Below, piece by piece: positions 17,339 to 26,954 of a stretch of 56,485 bases of DNA. The notes under the pieces are model-generated. The model was given only the letters and a program-made list of their open reading frames with translations, did no database searches and was not told where the DNA came from. Source of the DNA: Chitinophaga pinensis (lineage in GTDB: Bacteria; Bacteroidota; Bacteroidia; UBA4408); assembly GCA_945872355.1 (NCBI GenBank), contig CAMBZU010000001.1, positions 80,676-137,160 of the forward strand, given 5' to 3'. The translations under genes and the position numbers were made by a program. The stretch's first letter is position 1. Each line of letters opens with the position of its first letter.

Positions 17339-20020
17339 TTATTTTTGAATAATAAAGCTTTTAACCTGTGTTCCGTTTTCACCTTGCATCTTCACAAAAT
17401 ATTTACCAGGAGCCACATTTAAAGTCACATTGGTAAGGGTAGCGGCTAACTTTAGTTGAGCCACTATTCTTCCCGTAATATCAAATACTTCTGTAGTGAT
17501 ATTATTGTTGAAATCTATATTCGAAATGGTAAAATTACCATCATTAATACTTGGGTAAAGTGCAATATTATTAAGGCTTTTGGCAGTTGATTTTACATTT
17601 GACACTACCGATAAATCTGCTTGCCAAATCCCTCTTCCAAAAGTGGATAAATAAATTTTATTGGCTGCTTCATTGATTTCGATATCACTAATAATCACAT
17701 TTGGCAAATCAACACTAATGTTTACCCATGTATTTTGTGTTTCATCTAACTGATATACGCCAATATCGCAGGCCGCTATTAAGCTATTTCCATTTGATAA
17801 ACTCTTTATACAATTAACGGGCAAATTAGGTAAATTATAGCTAATATTTTGCCATGAGGCTCCTCCATTTGTTGTTTTAAATACTTTATTTCCCGCACTA
17901 AATCCAGCTATGGTAACATAAGCAATATTTGAATTGGTTGCGTTCACTTCTACAGAGGTAAAATAAAGTGAATCGGGCAAACCAGCTGTAACATCATTCC
18001 AATTATTTCCTCCGTTGTTTGTGTTGTATAATGCACCATTAATACTGTATTCGTAACGCACTCTTTTGGCTGCATAAATTACATTGCTATTTGTTTTTGC
18101 AACAGCTAAAGCCGATATTTCATTATTGGCTATACCATTGGTAGGGAAACTAGAAATTGGCGTCCATGAATCACCATTGTCGATGCTTTTCATTACATTT
18201 TCATAACCAATATACATGGTGCCCAGTTGATTGTAATCTGCAGTTATTGGGGTAGTCCACTCTGCTAATTCGCTGTTTACATTTGGGTATATTCCGTTAT
18301 AAGAAAAACCGTTGTCGTATGATTTTGCAAAGTTTCCATATTGGCTTGACGCGATATGTGTATTGTCATCAATAGGGTCAAAAATATTATCCATTCCATC
18401 GCCTCCATAAGTGGTATGCCAAGCCGACCCATCATAATAAAAAGTAGCATTGTCTTGCGCACCAGCCATAATTTTCCCAGCTGTATTTTTACTTGAAGAT
18501 ACACGATAAAAAGATGAAACTTGCATGCCATTATTGAGGTTGGTCCATAGTGTTGGCCAAGGATTTCCGTTGTTGGCATCGTTCCATGTGTGCGTTGCAA
18601 TAGATTGCGTGCGATATATTCCACCATCACTGCTTATAAAAGCATTGCCTGTAGTAGGTTGAAAATCTATAAAATGAATATCACCATGTAAGGTAGGTCC
18701 GTAATTTAATGTCCAATGACTTGCTGGGTCAAAATTTTGTCCGCCATCAAAAGAGCCCCAAACATTAATTCCGCCGGTATACAACTTATTTTCATCATTA
18801 GGGTCAATGGCAAAAGCTAAATCGTAAACACCTTGTCCTCCGGTATCAAAACCATCGTCATAGCCTAAAATATTTAATGCTGCTGGTATAAACTGCCAAT
18901 TTAGGCCAGCATTAATTGATTTATACATTCCATAATATCCCGAATAAATATCCACAGCTAAAGCATAAACATAATTAGGATTTGACGGCGCTACTTCAAT
19001 TCTTATACGTTGCACATCGCCAGTAGCAGGTATGCCAGTATTCAGCATGGTCCAGGTAAGTCCAAAATCAGTAGATTTATAAATTGCTGCATTTCCTTGG
19101 TTAGCATTGGCAACCCAACCAGAAGCTGCATAAAGCACATTTGGATTGTTAGGATCTTGTGTTAAATCCCAAAATAAAGAATCAAGTGTTTTGGTCCATG
19201 TTGCGCCTGCGTTGTTGCTTATGTACATGCCGCTTGTACCACAAGCAACCAATTTATTGCTGTTGTTTTGATTTACAATTGTTTTTCTAATTAAAGAAGC
19301 ATCGCCATCAGTTAATTGAAAGCTCAGTGCTGTGGGCGCCCATGTTTGACCACCATTGGTAGTTTTGTAAACACCTAAACCATAATGGGTATTTCTTTTA
19401 CGCCCATTTAATTGAAGGCTAATTCCAATGTATTCAAAATCACAAACTGAGATATACATTGTATTTGTATTGTTTGGATCAATGGCAATGTCACTTATTC
19501 TTGTGATGGGCAAATCATCGGTTAAAGGCAGCCAGCTGGCTCCGTTATTGGTAGTTTTCCAAACTCCACCTTGCGCCACGCCAACATAGTAGGTTGAAGG
19601 TGAATTAGGGTCAAAAGCAATACAATTTATTCTGCCAATGCCATTTTCCATATAGCCGGTAAGGTTGTTTGGCAATACGTTTGGTCCTGCTGGTAGCCAA
19701 GTTAAATTTCTTTCGCCATTGCTTGCTTTAAGCACCTCTTTTTCCTGAGCTAATCTTGTTACTTCGTTAATGAAAACTTCAGGATTAACGGGTTCACCAT
19801 TGCTATTTGTATGCAATTGGGTTTCCATTTCCCAACGTTTAAAATATTTCCAACCTTTTTCTTCATTGAGATTTCTATTGCTTTTCCAATGGTTAAATTG
19901 CAACTGCATTTCTTTGAAACTTAAGGGTCTGTTGGGTTGCGCTTGCAAAAAGTTTTGAGCATTGCCGTTTTTTACAGTTAAAAATAAAAGCGTAAGGCAA
20001 AATAGATTAAATAATTTCAT
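17339..20020 (-). CDS. Secreted Asp-box beta-propeller protein with T9SS sorting domain
   Basis: 893 residues. Signal peptide 1-21 (cleavage after GNAQ), then a long series of sialidase/Vps10-like propeller blades at about 100-800, recognised by repeated Asp-box-like units such as GGVWKTTNNGASW, VYKTTNGGQTW and MYKSINAGLNW. The C-terminal ~75 residues (IALYPSINDGNFTI through GKYFVKMQGENGTQVKSFIIQ) are a T9SS type A sorting domain. Such proteins are surface or secreted; sialidase catalytic residues are not evident, so binding or structural roles are as likely as hydrolysis. It is similar in design to the protein at 48063. Confidence 0.85.
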   Translation of the reverse strand: MKLFNLFCLTLLFLTVKNGNAQNFLQAQPNRPLSFKEMQLQFNHWKSNRNLNEEKGWKYFKRWEMETQLHTNSNGEPVNPEVFINEVTRLAQEKEVLKASNGERNLTWLPAGPNVLPNNLTGYMENGIGRINCIAFDPNSPSTYYVGVAQGGVWKTTNNGASWLPLTDDLPITRISDIAIDPNNTNTMYISVCDFEYIGISLQLNGRKRNTHYGLGVYKTTNGGQTWAPTALSFQLTDGDASLIRKTIVNQNNSNKLVACGTSGMYISNNAGATWTKTLDSLFWDLTQDPNNPNVLYAASGWVANANQGNAAIYKSTDFGLTWTMLNTGIPATGDVQRIRIEVAPSNPNYVYALAVDIYSGYYGMYKSINAGLNWQFIPAALNILGYDDGFDTGGQGVYDLAFAIDPNDENKLYTGGINVWGSFDGGQNFDPASHWTLNYGPTLHGDIHFIDFQPTTGNAFISSDGGIYRTQSIATHTWNDANNGNPWPTLWTNLNNGMQVSSFYRVSSSKNTAGKIMAGAQDNATFYYDGSAWHTTYGGDGMDNIFDPIDDNTHIASSQYGNFAKSYDNGFSYNGIYPNVNSELAEWTTPITADYNQLGTMYIGYENVMKSIDNGDSWTPISSFPTNGIANNEISALAVAKTNSNVIYAAKRVRYEYSINGALYNTNNGGNNWNDVTAGLPDSLYFTSVEVNATNSNIAYVTIAGFSAGNKVFKTTNGGASWQNISYNLPNLPVNCIKSLSNGNSLIAACDIGVYQLDETQNTWVNISVDLPNVIISDIEINEAANKIYLSTFGRGIWQADLSVVSNVKSTAKSLNNIALYPSINDGNFTISNIDFNNNITTEVFDITGRIVAQLKLAATLTNVTLNVAPGKYFVKMQGENGTQVKSFIIQK

Positions 20021-20187
20021 TGAAAATAATACTAATTTAACATTTAAAATTTATGAAGTTAAAGGTAAGAAATTTAAATTATTATCAGCAAATTTTGAAA
20101 TAAAAAGCACTCATTTCCTTCAAAAGTAAATTGCAAAATAAATAACAATATTTATATTATTTTCCTACCAGTTAATACAGAATTGCT

Positions 20188-20195
20188 TACATTTG
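20188..20195 (+). promoter_or_regulatory. -7 element (TACATTTG) before the metal-handling cluster
   Basis: An exact TAnnTTTG match that ends 7 bases before the ATG at 20203, which would give a nearly leaderless mRNA. No good -33 element is seen. Confidence 0.45.
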
Positions 20196-20202
20196 TATTA
20201 GC

Positions 20203-20598
20203 ATGAAAAAACTTTCACTCCTTTTATTAGCAACTATTTATTTTATTTGCGCTTCAGGTGTTTTTGTGCATGCGCATTTTTGTGCTGATGAACTGTCATC
20301 AATTAGTTATTTTGAATTAAATGATGGCCATCAATGTGGCTGTGGAGATGAAGAGGCAGATGCAAATTGCTGTAAAGATGTTTTTCATTTTTATAAAGTT
20401 GATGCTCATCAAGATGCCAATTTTGTAAAGGCCTCTGATGTTTTTTCATTTAATTTGATTTCGTTAAATTGCTTTACAATTATTTTTAAAAACCTTGTTT
20501 CTAGAACAAAAAATCTTGTATTTAATTCGCATGCTCCACCACCATTTTTATATGGTAAGGCAAGTAAACTCATTGTGAATAGTGTATTTAGAATATGA
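20203..20598 (+). CDS. HYC_CC_PP family protein
   Basis: 131 residues with an N-terminal hydrophobic signal/anchor (about 4-22). It has the family's landmarks in order: a His-Tyr/Phe-Cys element (HAHFC), a Cys-rich centre (CGCGDEE...CCKD) and a terminal Pro-Pro element (HAPPP). HYC_CC_PP proteins are Bacteroidota envelope proteins usually found beside metal-transport genes. Here it opens a four-gene run with two CxxC HMA proteins and an outer-membrane barrel, so a copper or other soft-metal role is inferred. Confidence 0.75.
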   Translation: MKKLSLLLLATIYFICASGVFVHAHFCADELSSISYFELNDGHQCGCGDEEADANCCKDVFHFYKVDAHQDANFVKASDVFSFNLISLNCFTIIFKNLVSRTKNLVFNSHAPPPFLYGKASKLIVNSVFRI

Positions 20599-20688
20599 TT
20601 AAATGCTTAAGGTTCTATAGCTTTTAATTTAATATTATTATTTACTAGGCTTGTCTTATCTTAAAGACCTGCCACAACAATTTAAACA

Positions 20689-21024
20689 ATGAAAAATATC
20701 ATCATCATAACAAGTATATTATTAATATCCTTATTTACAATAAACGCTTATGCAGGAGGCGGACAAACTGAGAAGTTTAAAGTTTGGGGTAACTGCGGCA
20801 TGTGCAAGAAAACCATCGAAAAATCTTTAAAAATAGACGGTGTAAAAAAGGCAAGTTGGGATGTAAATACAAAAGAAATTACTGTAAGTTTCGATCCAAA
20901 GAAAACCGATTTAAAAGCAATAAAAAGTGCTATTTGTGCTGCAGGGTATGACAATGAAGGTTGTAAAGGTAATGACGAAGCTTACAATAAGTTGCATGCT
21001 TGTTGTAAATACGACAGGAAATAA
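20689..21024 (+). CDS. Periplasmic heavy-metal-associated (HMA) domain protein
   Basis: 111 residues. Signal peptide 1 to about 22 (ending NAYA), then one HMA ferredoxin-like domain at about 28-95 with the metal-binding GNCGMCKKTIEKSL motif (CxxC). The C terminus adds extra cysteines (GCKGNDEAYNKLHACCKY), which could extend metal binding. Unlike CopZ it is exported, which suggests periplasmic metal chaperoning or sensing. Confidence 0.85.
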   Translation: MKNIIIITSILLISLFTINAYAGGGQTEKFKVWGNCGMCKKTIEKSLKIDGVKKASWDVNTKEITVSFDPKKTDLKAIKSAICAAGYDNEGCKGNDEAYNKLHACCKYDRK

Positions 21025-21046
21025 ATTGCAATTGTATTTTCAAAAT

Positions 21047-21075
21047 AGTGTCTGGTATTAAAAGTGCCAGACACT
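21047..21075 (+). other. Hairpin between the two HMA genes
   Basis: A 9-bp perfect stem AGTGTCTGG/CCAGACACT with an 11-base loop, 22 bases after the HMA stop and 24 bases before ATG 21100. The T tract is poor (TCTATTG), so it is more likely an attenuator or mRNA-processing hairpin than a full terminator. Confidence 0.55.
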
Positions 21076-21099
21076 TCTATTGATTCAATATTAAATAAC

Positions 21100-21621
21100 A
21101 TGAGAAAATTATTGCTAATACTGCTGCTATGCAGTAAAATGAGCTATGCTCAATTTATAAAAGCCGATTTAGTTGCAAGTGGATTAACCTGTTCGATGTG
21201 CAATTTAGCCACACAAAAGCAACTGCAAACATTAAACTTTGTAGACAGTATTGTTCCCGATTTAGAAACAAATACTTTTTATATCTACTTTAATCAACAA
21301 CATGAAATTGATTTTGGCCTCATTAAAAAGAAAGTTGAAGATGCTGGTTTTTTTGTTGCAGCATTAACAGTGCTATACAAACAGAGTAGCGCTTATCGTT
21401 ACAACAATTCTATTTTATTTTTAGAAAATTCAGTTTTGTTTATTGATAAATATGAAGAGAATAAAGCGCAGCAAGTTTTCAAGTTTATTGATGAAGGATT
21501 TTTGACTGCTAAGGAATTTAAAAAGTTTCGAAAACAAAAGCAGGAGCTGCTTTTGTTAAGTGATGCTATAGCTTTGGAAATAGGAACAAACAAAAAGATT
21601 TACTATGTGGTGGGTCAATAA
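21100..21621 (+). CDS. Exported HMA-like protein with C-terminal extension
   Basis: 173 residues from ATG 21100. A GTG 36 bases upstream lies inside the preceding hairpin loop and is disfavoured. Signal peptide about 1-18 (ending SYAQ), then a HMA-like fold with CSMC in the metal loop (SGLTCSMCNLATQKQL) at about residues 24-90. A helical, Lys/Glu-rich C-terminal extension follows, of which I recognise nothing. Its stop overlaps the start of the barrel gene by 17 bases, which suggests coupled translation. Confidence 0.7.
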   Translation: MRKLLLILLLCSKMSYAQFIKADLVASGLTCSMCNLATQKQLQTLNFVDSIVPDLETNTFYIYFNQQHEIDFGLIKKKVEDAGFFVAALTVLYKQSSAYRYNNSILFLENSVLFIDKYEENKAQQVFKFIDEGFLTAKEFKKFRKQKQELLLLSDAIALEIGTNKKIYYVVGQ

Positions 21622-22459
21622 ATTTAGGCTGATAAGCATTTTGTTTTTTGTGCTCATTAACTGCTATAATTGCAGCGCGCAAGAGCTATTTGTTATTTCT
21701 GAACCAGCCAGCAATATGCCTTCAAAGGCTATTTCATTTAGACTTACAGATAAATTGATGAATGGAAATCGTTTTTCAATTGCTGGTCATCATGATAAAA
21801 CATTGATGCAAAGATTTGTTCCTGAAGTAATGATTGGATTGAACAAAAAGCTGATGTTTCATTTGAGCGCTTATGCGGCTAATTATTATCAAAACACTTT
21901 AAAATTAGAAGGTTTTAGCATGTATGCCAAGTATAGGTTTTTGTCAATTGATGATCTTCATAAGCATTTTAGGATGGCTGCTTTTTCGAGGGTCTCTGTG
22001 ATTGATCATGAACTTTACTACGGAGAGGTAAATTTAGAAGGTGATAATTCAGGTATTACTAATGGCTTTGTTGCAACGCAGTTAATTCATAAACTTGCAT
22101 TATCTGCCACTATTGGTCATGTTTATGTATTAGATAACATCAGCTATCAAAGACCTTATTTTTTGTCGGCACATTCATTGAATTACACTGCATCTGCTGG
22201 GTATTTGCTTTTGCCTTTTCATTACAAAAATTATAATCAACCTAATTTAAATGTTTATTTAGAAATGCAAGGAAGGAATAGTTTATCTGATTATAAAGCC
22301 AATATTTATGAGCTATTTCCTGCAGTGCAGCTGATTTTAAAAAGTTATATGCGAATTGATTTAGGCTATCGTGTTCAACTAAAAAGTAATGTTACACGCA
22401 ATGGAACTTCAGGATTTTTAATAAGATTTGAATATAATATTTTTAATGCTTTTCAATAG
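21605..22459 (+). CDS. Outer-membrane beta-barrel protein of the metal cluster
   Basis: 284 residues. A signal peptide (about 1-26, ending CSAQ) is followed by amphipathic strands with frequent Tyr/Phe, a YAKYRF strand, and a C-terminal strand ending FLIRFEYNIFNAF. No plug or TonB box is seen. Context with two HMA proteins and HYC_CC_PP suggests an outer-membrane component for metal handling. The family is not recognised by name. It converges with the OmpA-like gene, 22 bases away. Confidence 0.6.
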   Translation: MWWVNKFRLISILFFVLINCYNCSAQELFVISEPASNMPSKAISFRLTDKLMNGNRFSIAGHHDKTLMQRFVPEVMIGLNKKLMFHLSAYAANYYQNTLKLEGFSMYAKYRFLSIDDLHKHFRMAAFSRVSVIDHELYYGEVNLEGDNSGITNGFVATQLIHKLALSATIGHVYVLDNISYQRPYFLSAHSLNYTASAGYLLLPFHYKNYNQPNLNVYLEMQGRNSLSDYKANIYELFPAVQLILKSYMRIDLGYRVQLKSNVTRNGTSGFLIRFEYNIFNAFQ

Positions 22460-22481
22460 TTTAAAAATTTGTTTTAGGGAG

Positions 22482-23561
22482 CTATTTTTTAGTGCTTAAT
22501 ACAAATTCAACCCTTCGGTTTTGTTGCTTTCCTTCAAGGGTATTGTTGCTGGCAATTGGTTTTGAACTGCCATGGCCTTTGTAAATAATACGCTCGCTAT
22601 CGATCCCTTTCGCTATTAAATAGTCGGCCACGGCTTTGGCTCTTGCTGTTGATAAATCTCTATTTTGAATTTCATCTCCTGTATCATCTGTATGGCCAGC
22701 GATAGCAATAGTTGTTTGATTAAATTGATTGAGTTGATTTACGAGTAGGTCTAATTCAGCAAAGGAAGATTCGAGCAATTTACTTTCGTTGGTTTCGAAA
22801 AAAACATTTTTGAGCGTAATGCTTTCATTTAAGCGCGGTAAAGTATTTGATTTTACCGCTGTTGATGCAGTATCATTAATATTTTTTTCTGATTTTAGAA
22901 AAGTGTTACTTGCTAAGGGAAAAACGCTCACATCATCAATATAGTAATGGGCATATCCTTTAAATCGTTTTACATTTTTGTGATTGAAGTAGCCAAGTAT
23001 TAAAACTGTTTCGCCACCTTTTGCTTTGTATACTGCCGAAAATTTCATCCATTTTATTTTTTTTCGGAAGCCATGTTTTTTAATATTTTCGATGCTGGGC
23101 CGATTAGGAATTCCAATTCCGGTGATGCCCATACTAATTTTATCAGAAAATAAAACACCAAACTCTTTAACACTTCCTATGGACCTTTCGGCTTTGCTCA
23201 TATAATACTCTACCAAATATTCCTGATCTTTAATGAGTGTATCACTGAGTTTTGTTTCAAGATATTCGATAAATTTTTTTCTCACGCAAATACCGCCATA
23301 GCCATTTCCTGAATGGGGTTTTTGTCGGCCAAAAATATTACTTGGTGCACTCCCATGTCCTTTCCCTTTTTTGTTGTAGCTATCTCCAACGCCATTATCC
23401 ATAGGGCATTGCCAGGTTCTAGTGCAAGCTGCAGGATTTATTTTTCCTTTTTGCATGCGATGAATGTCTTCGAATCCACCATCGGGCACTAAGTTTTGTG
23501 CATTTGCCAAATGGCTAAAAATGATTACAAGTAGGGTGCAAAAAACGAAAGCTATTTTCAT
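22482..23561 (-). CDS. OmpA-family protein with N-terminal jelly-roll-like domain
   Basis: 359 residues. Signal peptide 1-21 (ending NAQ). The N-terminal ~200 residues begin LVPDGGFEDIH and include FGRQKPHSGNGYGGICV and YYIDDVSVFP, the layout of the Bacteroidota jelly-roll/CBM-like domain that precedes OmpA domains. A linker leads to a C-terminal OmpA domain (about 250-357) with the peptidoglycan-binding helix region: IAGHTDDTGD, LSTARAKAVADYL, YKGHGSSKPIASN and QNRRVEFVL. The protein likely links the outer membrane to peptidoglycan. Confidence 0.85.
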   Translation of the reverse strand: MKIAFVFCTLLVIIFSHLANAQNLVPDGGFEDIHRMQKGKINPAACTRTWQCPMDNGVGDSYNKKGKGHGSAPSNIFGRQKPHSGNGYGGICVRKKFIEYLETKLSDTLIKDQEYLVEYYMSKAERSIGSVKEFGVLFSDKISMGITGIGIPNRPSIENIKKHGFRKKIKWMKFSAVYKAKGGETVLILGYFNHKNVKRFKGYAHYYIDDVSVFPLASNTFLKSEKNINDTASTAVKSNTLPRLNESITLKNVFFETNESKLLESSFAELDLLVNQLNQFNQTTIAIAGHTDDTGDEIQNRDLSTARAKAVADYLIAKGIDSERIIYKGHGSSKPIASNNTLEGKQQNRRVEFVLSTKK

Positions 23562-23591
23562 ATCACAACATTAACGTTAAATTTTAAATAA

Positions 23592-23642
23592 TACTGATGT
23601 CATTTATAAATTACACCAATAATTTAAAATCTCACATTGGTA
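23592..23642. repeat. 51-bp palindromic intergenic repeat, copy 2
   Basis: Same length and layout as the 8371 copy (TACTGATGTCATTTATAAA ... CTCACATTGGTA), with a handful of differences, mostly in the left arm and loop. It lies just upstream of the OmpA-like gene start. Confidence 0.75.
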
Positions 23643-23690
23643 TTATGTGTTTTTAGAATTACAAATTTTACCTGCCATGCAAGCTGCAAT

Positions 23691-23775
23691 AAGGATTGCA
23701 ACGGAAATCTTTTTAGGAAAATCCTAAAAAATTGGAGTGTAAAGCCTGGCCTTTGCAAAGCAAAGGATTGCCCAA
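23691..23775 (+). repeat. Two-hairpin intergenic element, copy 1
   Basis: Conserved block AAGGATTGCAACGGAAATC, hairpin 1 (TTTTTAGGA/TCCTAAAAA, loop of 3), a second conserved block GGAGTGTAAAGCCTGG, hairpin 2 (CCTTTGC/GCAAAGG, loop of 3) and a GCCC end. The element at 54239 has the same blocks in the same order but different stem sequences. It lies between the OmpA-like gene and a TonB receptor, antisense to both. Confidence 0.65.
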
Positions 23776-23808
23776 ATTCAATCTTAACTCAATTATTAAA
23801 AGCTGATC

Positions 23809-26800
23809 TTATTTAATTTTAAAACTTACGCCTAAACCAATTGTTCTGCCTATTTGATAAGTTTCGGCATAGTAGGTTTGACCTTTATAAAATTGGGTTT
23901 TAGCTACTTTTGCATTTAATAAATTGCGCATTACGAACGAAAATTGCCAGTATTTACCTGCGTTTTGAGTGGTTTTAAAATTTAATAAAGGTACTGGAGA
24001 TTCATATACATCGGGCGTTGCAAATAATGAAATGCTATATAGTTTTTGACCTGATACATTGAATGACAATGAACTTTCGTGCCCTATTTTTTTATTTGAG
24101 TAGGTTAAAATAGCATTTACAATATAAGGCGCTTGCCCCTGAAATGGTCGGCTTTCTAGCGTATAAGTAGAGTCAACATTTTTTGAATTTTCAATTTCTT
24201 TTGTGGGAATATCAACCCTTGATTTAATTAATGTTAGATTGGTATTGAAATAGAAATCATGTAAGAAAGGGGAAATAAAATCTAAACTTTTTCTGAATTC
24301 GAATTCTACACCTAACACTTCTGCTTTATCAACATTTACAAAGCTTAATTCTGGAAGAGATGCTTTAGGGTTAAATGCTCTGATGATGGGATCTTTAAAG
24401 GTTTTATAATAAGCACTTACGGCTATAATTTCACCTGGGCGGGTATATAATTCATAACGAATGTCGAAATTATTGATTAGCGTTCTTTTGAGCCCCGGAT
24501 TACCTACATTGTAAAAACCATTTTTAGTATCAAATTGCTCAAATGGCGCTAACTCTCTCATGTTGGGACGCGCAAGTGTTTGGCTGAATGCCAGTCTAAG
24601 ATTTGCTTTTTCGCTTAAGGCGTAAACTGTATTAATGGACGGTAAAATATCTATCAGTTTTAATTTACCAGGATCGATAATACTATCGCCATTGAGGGAA
24701 TAGAAAATAGCATTTGTATCGCGACTTGCCACATTTATATTAGTACTTTCGATACGTGCTCCTACAATTACTTTTAAGTTTTTTATTGGAGAAAATACGG
24801 TCATAGCGTAGGCGGAAGCAATATCTTGTTGCCCTGAGTAAAAGTTTCTGTTGTTTACCTGATTGATGTAATGCCAGCCTGTGGAATATCTTGTTATTGC
24901 ACCTGTTGAATTCCTTAAAGTATCTGTAATTCCAAAATTATTTACATCAAGAAATGCATTTAAATCACCATTGTAATTGTTGAGCAATAATTTTTGAGAA
25001 GATAGAATACCAGAGTTATTCATTTGGAATCTGTATTCTTCAAAATTTCTGGAGGTTGAGCTGTAATAGGCACCCCATTTTATTTTGAAGCTTTGCGATT
25101 TATTAATATTTAAAGTGAAATCAATTTTGGCTTGTTGTTGCTTATCTTTTAAATCTCTATAAAAGTGGTATGGAAAAGCAAATTCGGCATTGTTCATATA
25201 ATAAGCGGTATCGAGGTATCTTACTAAATCGCCATTAGCACCAACCGAATCGGCACTGTCTTTAACAGTGGTGTAGGCAAAATAACGCAAATCTGGCTCG
25301 TATTGGCGTGTGTGGGTGTTACTGCCCGACCAGTCAATATCTAATCCATTTAAAACTTTAAAGCTGTGACTTCCATTTACAACAAGCGTCTTTAATTCTC
25401 TTTGTGTAAATTCTAATACATTGGTATTGAATTGTGCGCGCGAATCTGATACTTGCCCCTTAAAAGTTCCAGTTTGTTGACGGCTTACTTTTTCAGCATC
25501 ATTGCTGTATATACCGGTTATTCCGATGGTATGTTTTTTAGCAATTTTTACTGCTAGGTTTGCGAGGCCACCAAGTTGAGGATTATCAATACTTTTAGTT
25601 TCTTTTAGTTCTTGGTAACCAAATAGTTTATCAGCGTTTGTGTTAATAAAAGTATTTATTTCACCATCATTATAGTGTGTAAAATTTCTTTGATAATTGC
25701 CACCAATTGTCATCCCAATTTCAATATTTCTGATAACGTATCTTTGCCCTGCAGCAATACTATAGTTGTTATTGAGTGGTGTTTTATTGTAATTATTATT
25801 TAAACCAAATGCTTGTCTTAATTGATATCCCATACCACTTTCATTATTTGCTGCACCCGTTTTTTCGGCTATAAACACATTGCTAAATGCCTTTGCAGAG
25901 CTGTTGAATAATTGACGTTCTGGTTCAAAATCATCAGCTTTTTTGCGTGCCTTTAAGTATAAACTCGAGTTAAGCATGTCTCTTATCGAATCGTTCAAAA
26001 CCATTTCAGGCACTTTTCTGGTATCATCATCAACACCTCTCCAGTCGGTGCTTCCGCCTTGGTAAGTCAAGAAATCTTTATTTAATGAAGAAAGACTATT
26101 CATGGATTGCGAAACGTTCACAGTTAGATATGGCTTTTCGGGAAAACTTTTTGTACTAATATTTAAATTTCCACCAGCAAAATTACCAGGCTGGTCAGGA
26201 GTAAAAGTTTTTGTGGTTACAATATTGTCAATAAATGATGAAGGAATTAAATCTAAGCTAGATGCATTACGATATGGATCACTGCTTGGGATTGGTAAAC
26301 CATTTAACTGTGCAATGGAGTATCTATCGCCCAAGCCACGCATAACCATAAATTTTCCCTCTTCCACACTCGCGCCTGTCATTTGTTTCATAGATTCTGC
26401 TGCATTGTTGCTTCCTGTGCGCGCCATTTGTTGCGCAGAAATTCCATCTTGCACGGCAAAAGATTTTTTTTGAATAGATATTAAAGAGGCATCGGTATTT
26501 CTCTGCTGCACAGCTTCAATCACCACTTCTTTAATTGCTACGTTGTCCGATTCAAGTGTAAAATCAAGTGTAATATTTTCACCTTCTTTTACAGCCACAT
26601 TGTTTACAATAATTTTTCTATAACTTATAAAATTGCATACGATGGTATGATTGCCCGCTGGTAATTTTAAGTTGTAATTGCCACTTAAGTCGCTAGAAGT
26701 GGCCGTGTTTGTGCCATCAATTTTAACAACTGCTCCAATGATTTCTTCACCTGTTTGTTTGTCAATAATTTTTCCAGAAATATTGCCGGTTTGTGCGAAT

Positions 26801-26865
26801 ACTGTTGTGCCTAATTGGACTAAAATATAGGTAATCAAAAACTTTATTAAAGGATAATTTTTCAT
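23809..26865 (-). CDS. TonB-dependent outer-membrane receptor (first of two)
   Basis: 1018 residues. Signal peptide (about 1-24), carboxypeptidase-like regulatory domain at 28-115 (ISGKIIDKQTGEEIIGA ... YNLKLPAGNHTIVCNFISY), then a plug (about 130-240) with MVMRGLGDRYSIAQLNGLP, and a ~780-residue 22-strand-type barrel ending TIGLGVSFKIK. The C-terminal plug/barrel layout is that of Bacteroidota TonB receptors with no SusD partner. The upstream gene on the same strand encodes a secreted beta-helix protein, separated by a strong hairpin. The paralogous receptor at 32052 also sits in a cluster with a beta-helix gene. The ligand is unknown. Confidence 0.9.
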   Translation of the reverse strand: MKNYPLIKFLITYILVQLGTTVFAQTGNISGKIIDKQTGEEIIGAVVKIDGTNTATSSDLSGNYNLKLPAGNHTIVCNFISYRKIIVNNVAVKEGENITLDFTLESDNVAIKEVVIEAVQQRNTDASLISIQKKSFAVQDGISAQQMARTGSNNAAESMKQMTGASVEEGKFMVMRGLGDRYSIAQLNGLPIPSSDPYRNASSLDLIPSSFIDNIVTTKTFTPDQPGNFAGGNLNISTKSFPEKPYLTVNVSQSMNSLSSLNKDFLTYQGGSTDWRGVDDDTRKVPEMVLNDSIRDMLNSSLYLKARKKADDFEPERQLFNSSAKAFSNVFIAEKTGAANNESGMGYQLRQAFGLNNNYNKTPLNNNYSIAAGQRYVIRNIEIGMTIGGNYQRNFTHYNDGEINTFINTNADKLFGYQELKETKSIDNPQLGGLANLAVKIAKKHTIGITGIYSNDAEKVSRQQTGTFKGQVSDSRAQFNTNVLEFTQRELKTLVVNGSHSFKVLNGLDIDWSGSNTHTRQYEPDLRYFAYTTVKDSADSVGANGDLVRYLDTAYYMNNAEFAFPYHFYRDLKDKQQQAKIDFTLNINKSQSFKIKWGAYYSSTSRNFEEYRFQMNNSGILSSQKLLLNNYNGDLNAFLDVNNFGITDTLRNSTGAITRYSTGWHYINQVNNRNFYSGQQDIASAYAMTVFSPIKNLKVIVGARIESTNINVASRDTNAIFYSLNGDSIIDPGKLKLIDILPSINTVYALSEKANLRLAFSQTLARPNMRELAPFEQFDTKNGFYNVGNPGLKRTLINNFDIRYELYTRPGEIIAVSAYYKTFKDPIIRAFNPKASLPELSFVNVDKAEVLGVEFEFRKSLDFISPFLHDFYFNTNLTLIKSRVDIPTKEIENSKNVDSTYTLESRPFQGQAPYIVNAILTYSNKKIGHESSLSFNVSGQKLYSISLFATPDVYESPVPLLNFKTTQNAGKYWQFSFVMRNLLNAKVAKTQFYKGQTYYAETYQIGRTIGLGVSFKIK

Positions 26866-26900
26866 TTCAATTGTGGTTTTTTTAAGCAGCTCTTTTAAAC

Positions 26901-26936
26901 AGTAATAGCAGGAGGCTTAGGCCTCCTGCTATTACT
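26901..26936 (-). terminator. Strong 16-bp hairpin between beta-helix gene and TonB receptor
   Basis: A perfect 16-bp stem (26901-26916 with 26921-26936) and a 4-base loop, 18 bases after the beta-helix stop and 35 bases before the receptor ATG. On the minus strand it is followed by GTTTAAAAG, a weak U tract. It can act as a partial terminator or 3'-end stabiliser, giving more beta-helix mRNA than receptor mRNA. Confidence 0.7.
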
Positions 26937-26954
26937 ACTATGCATGGTATTTTA

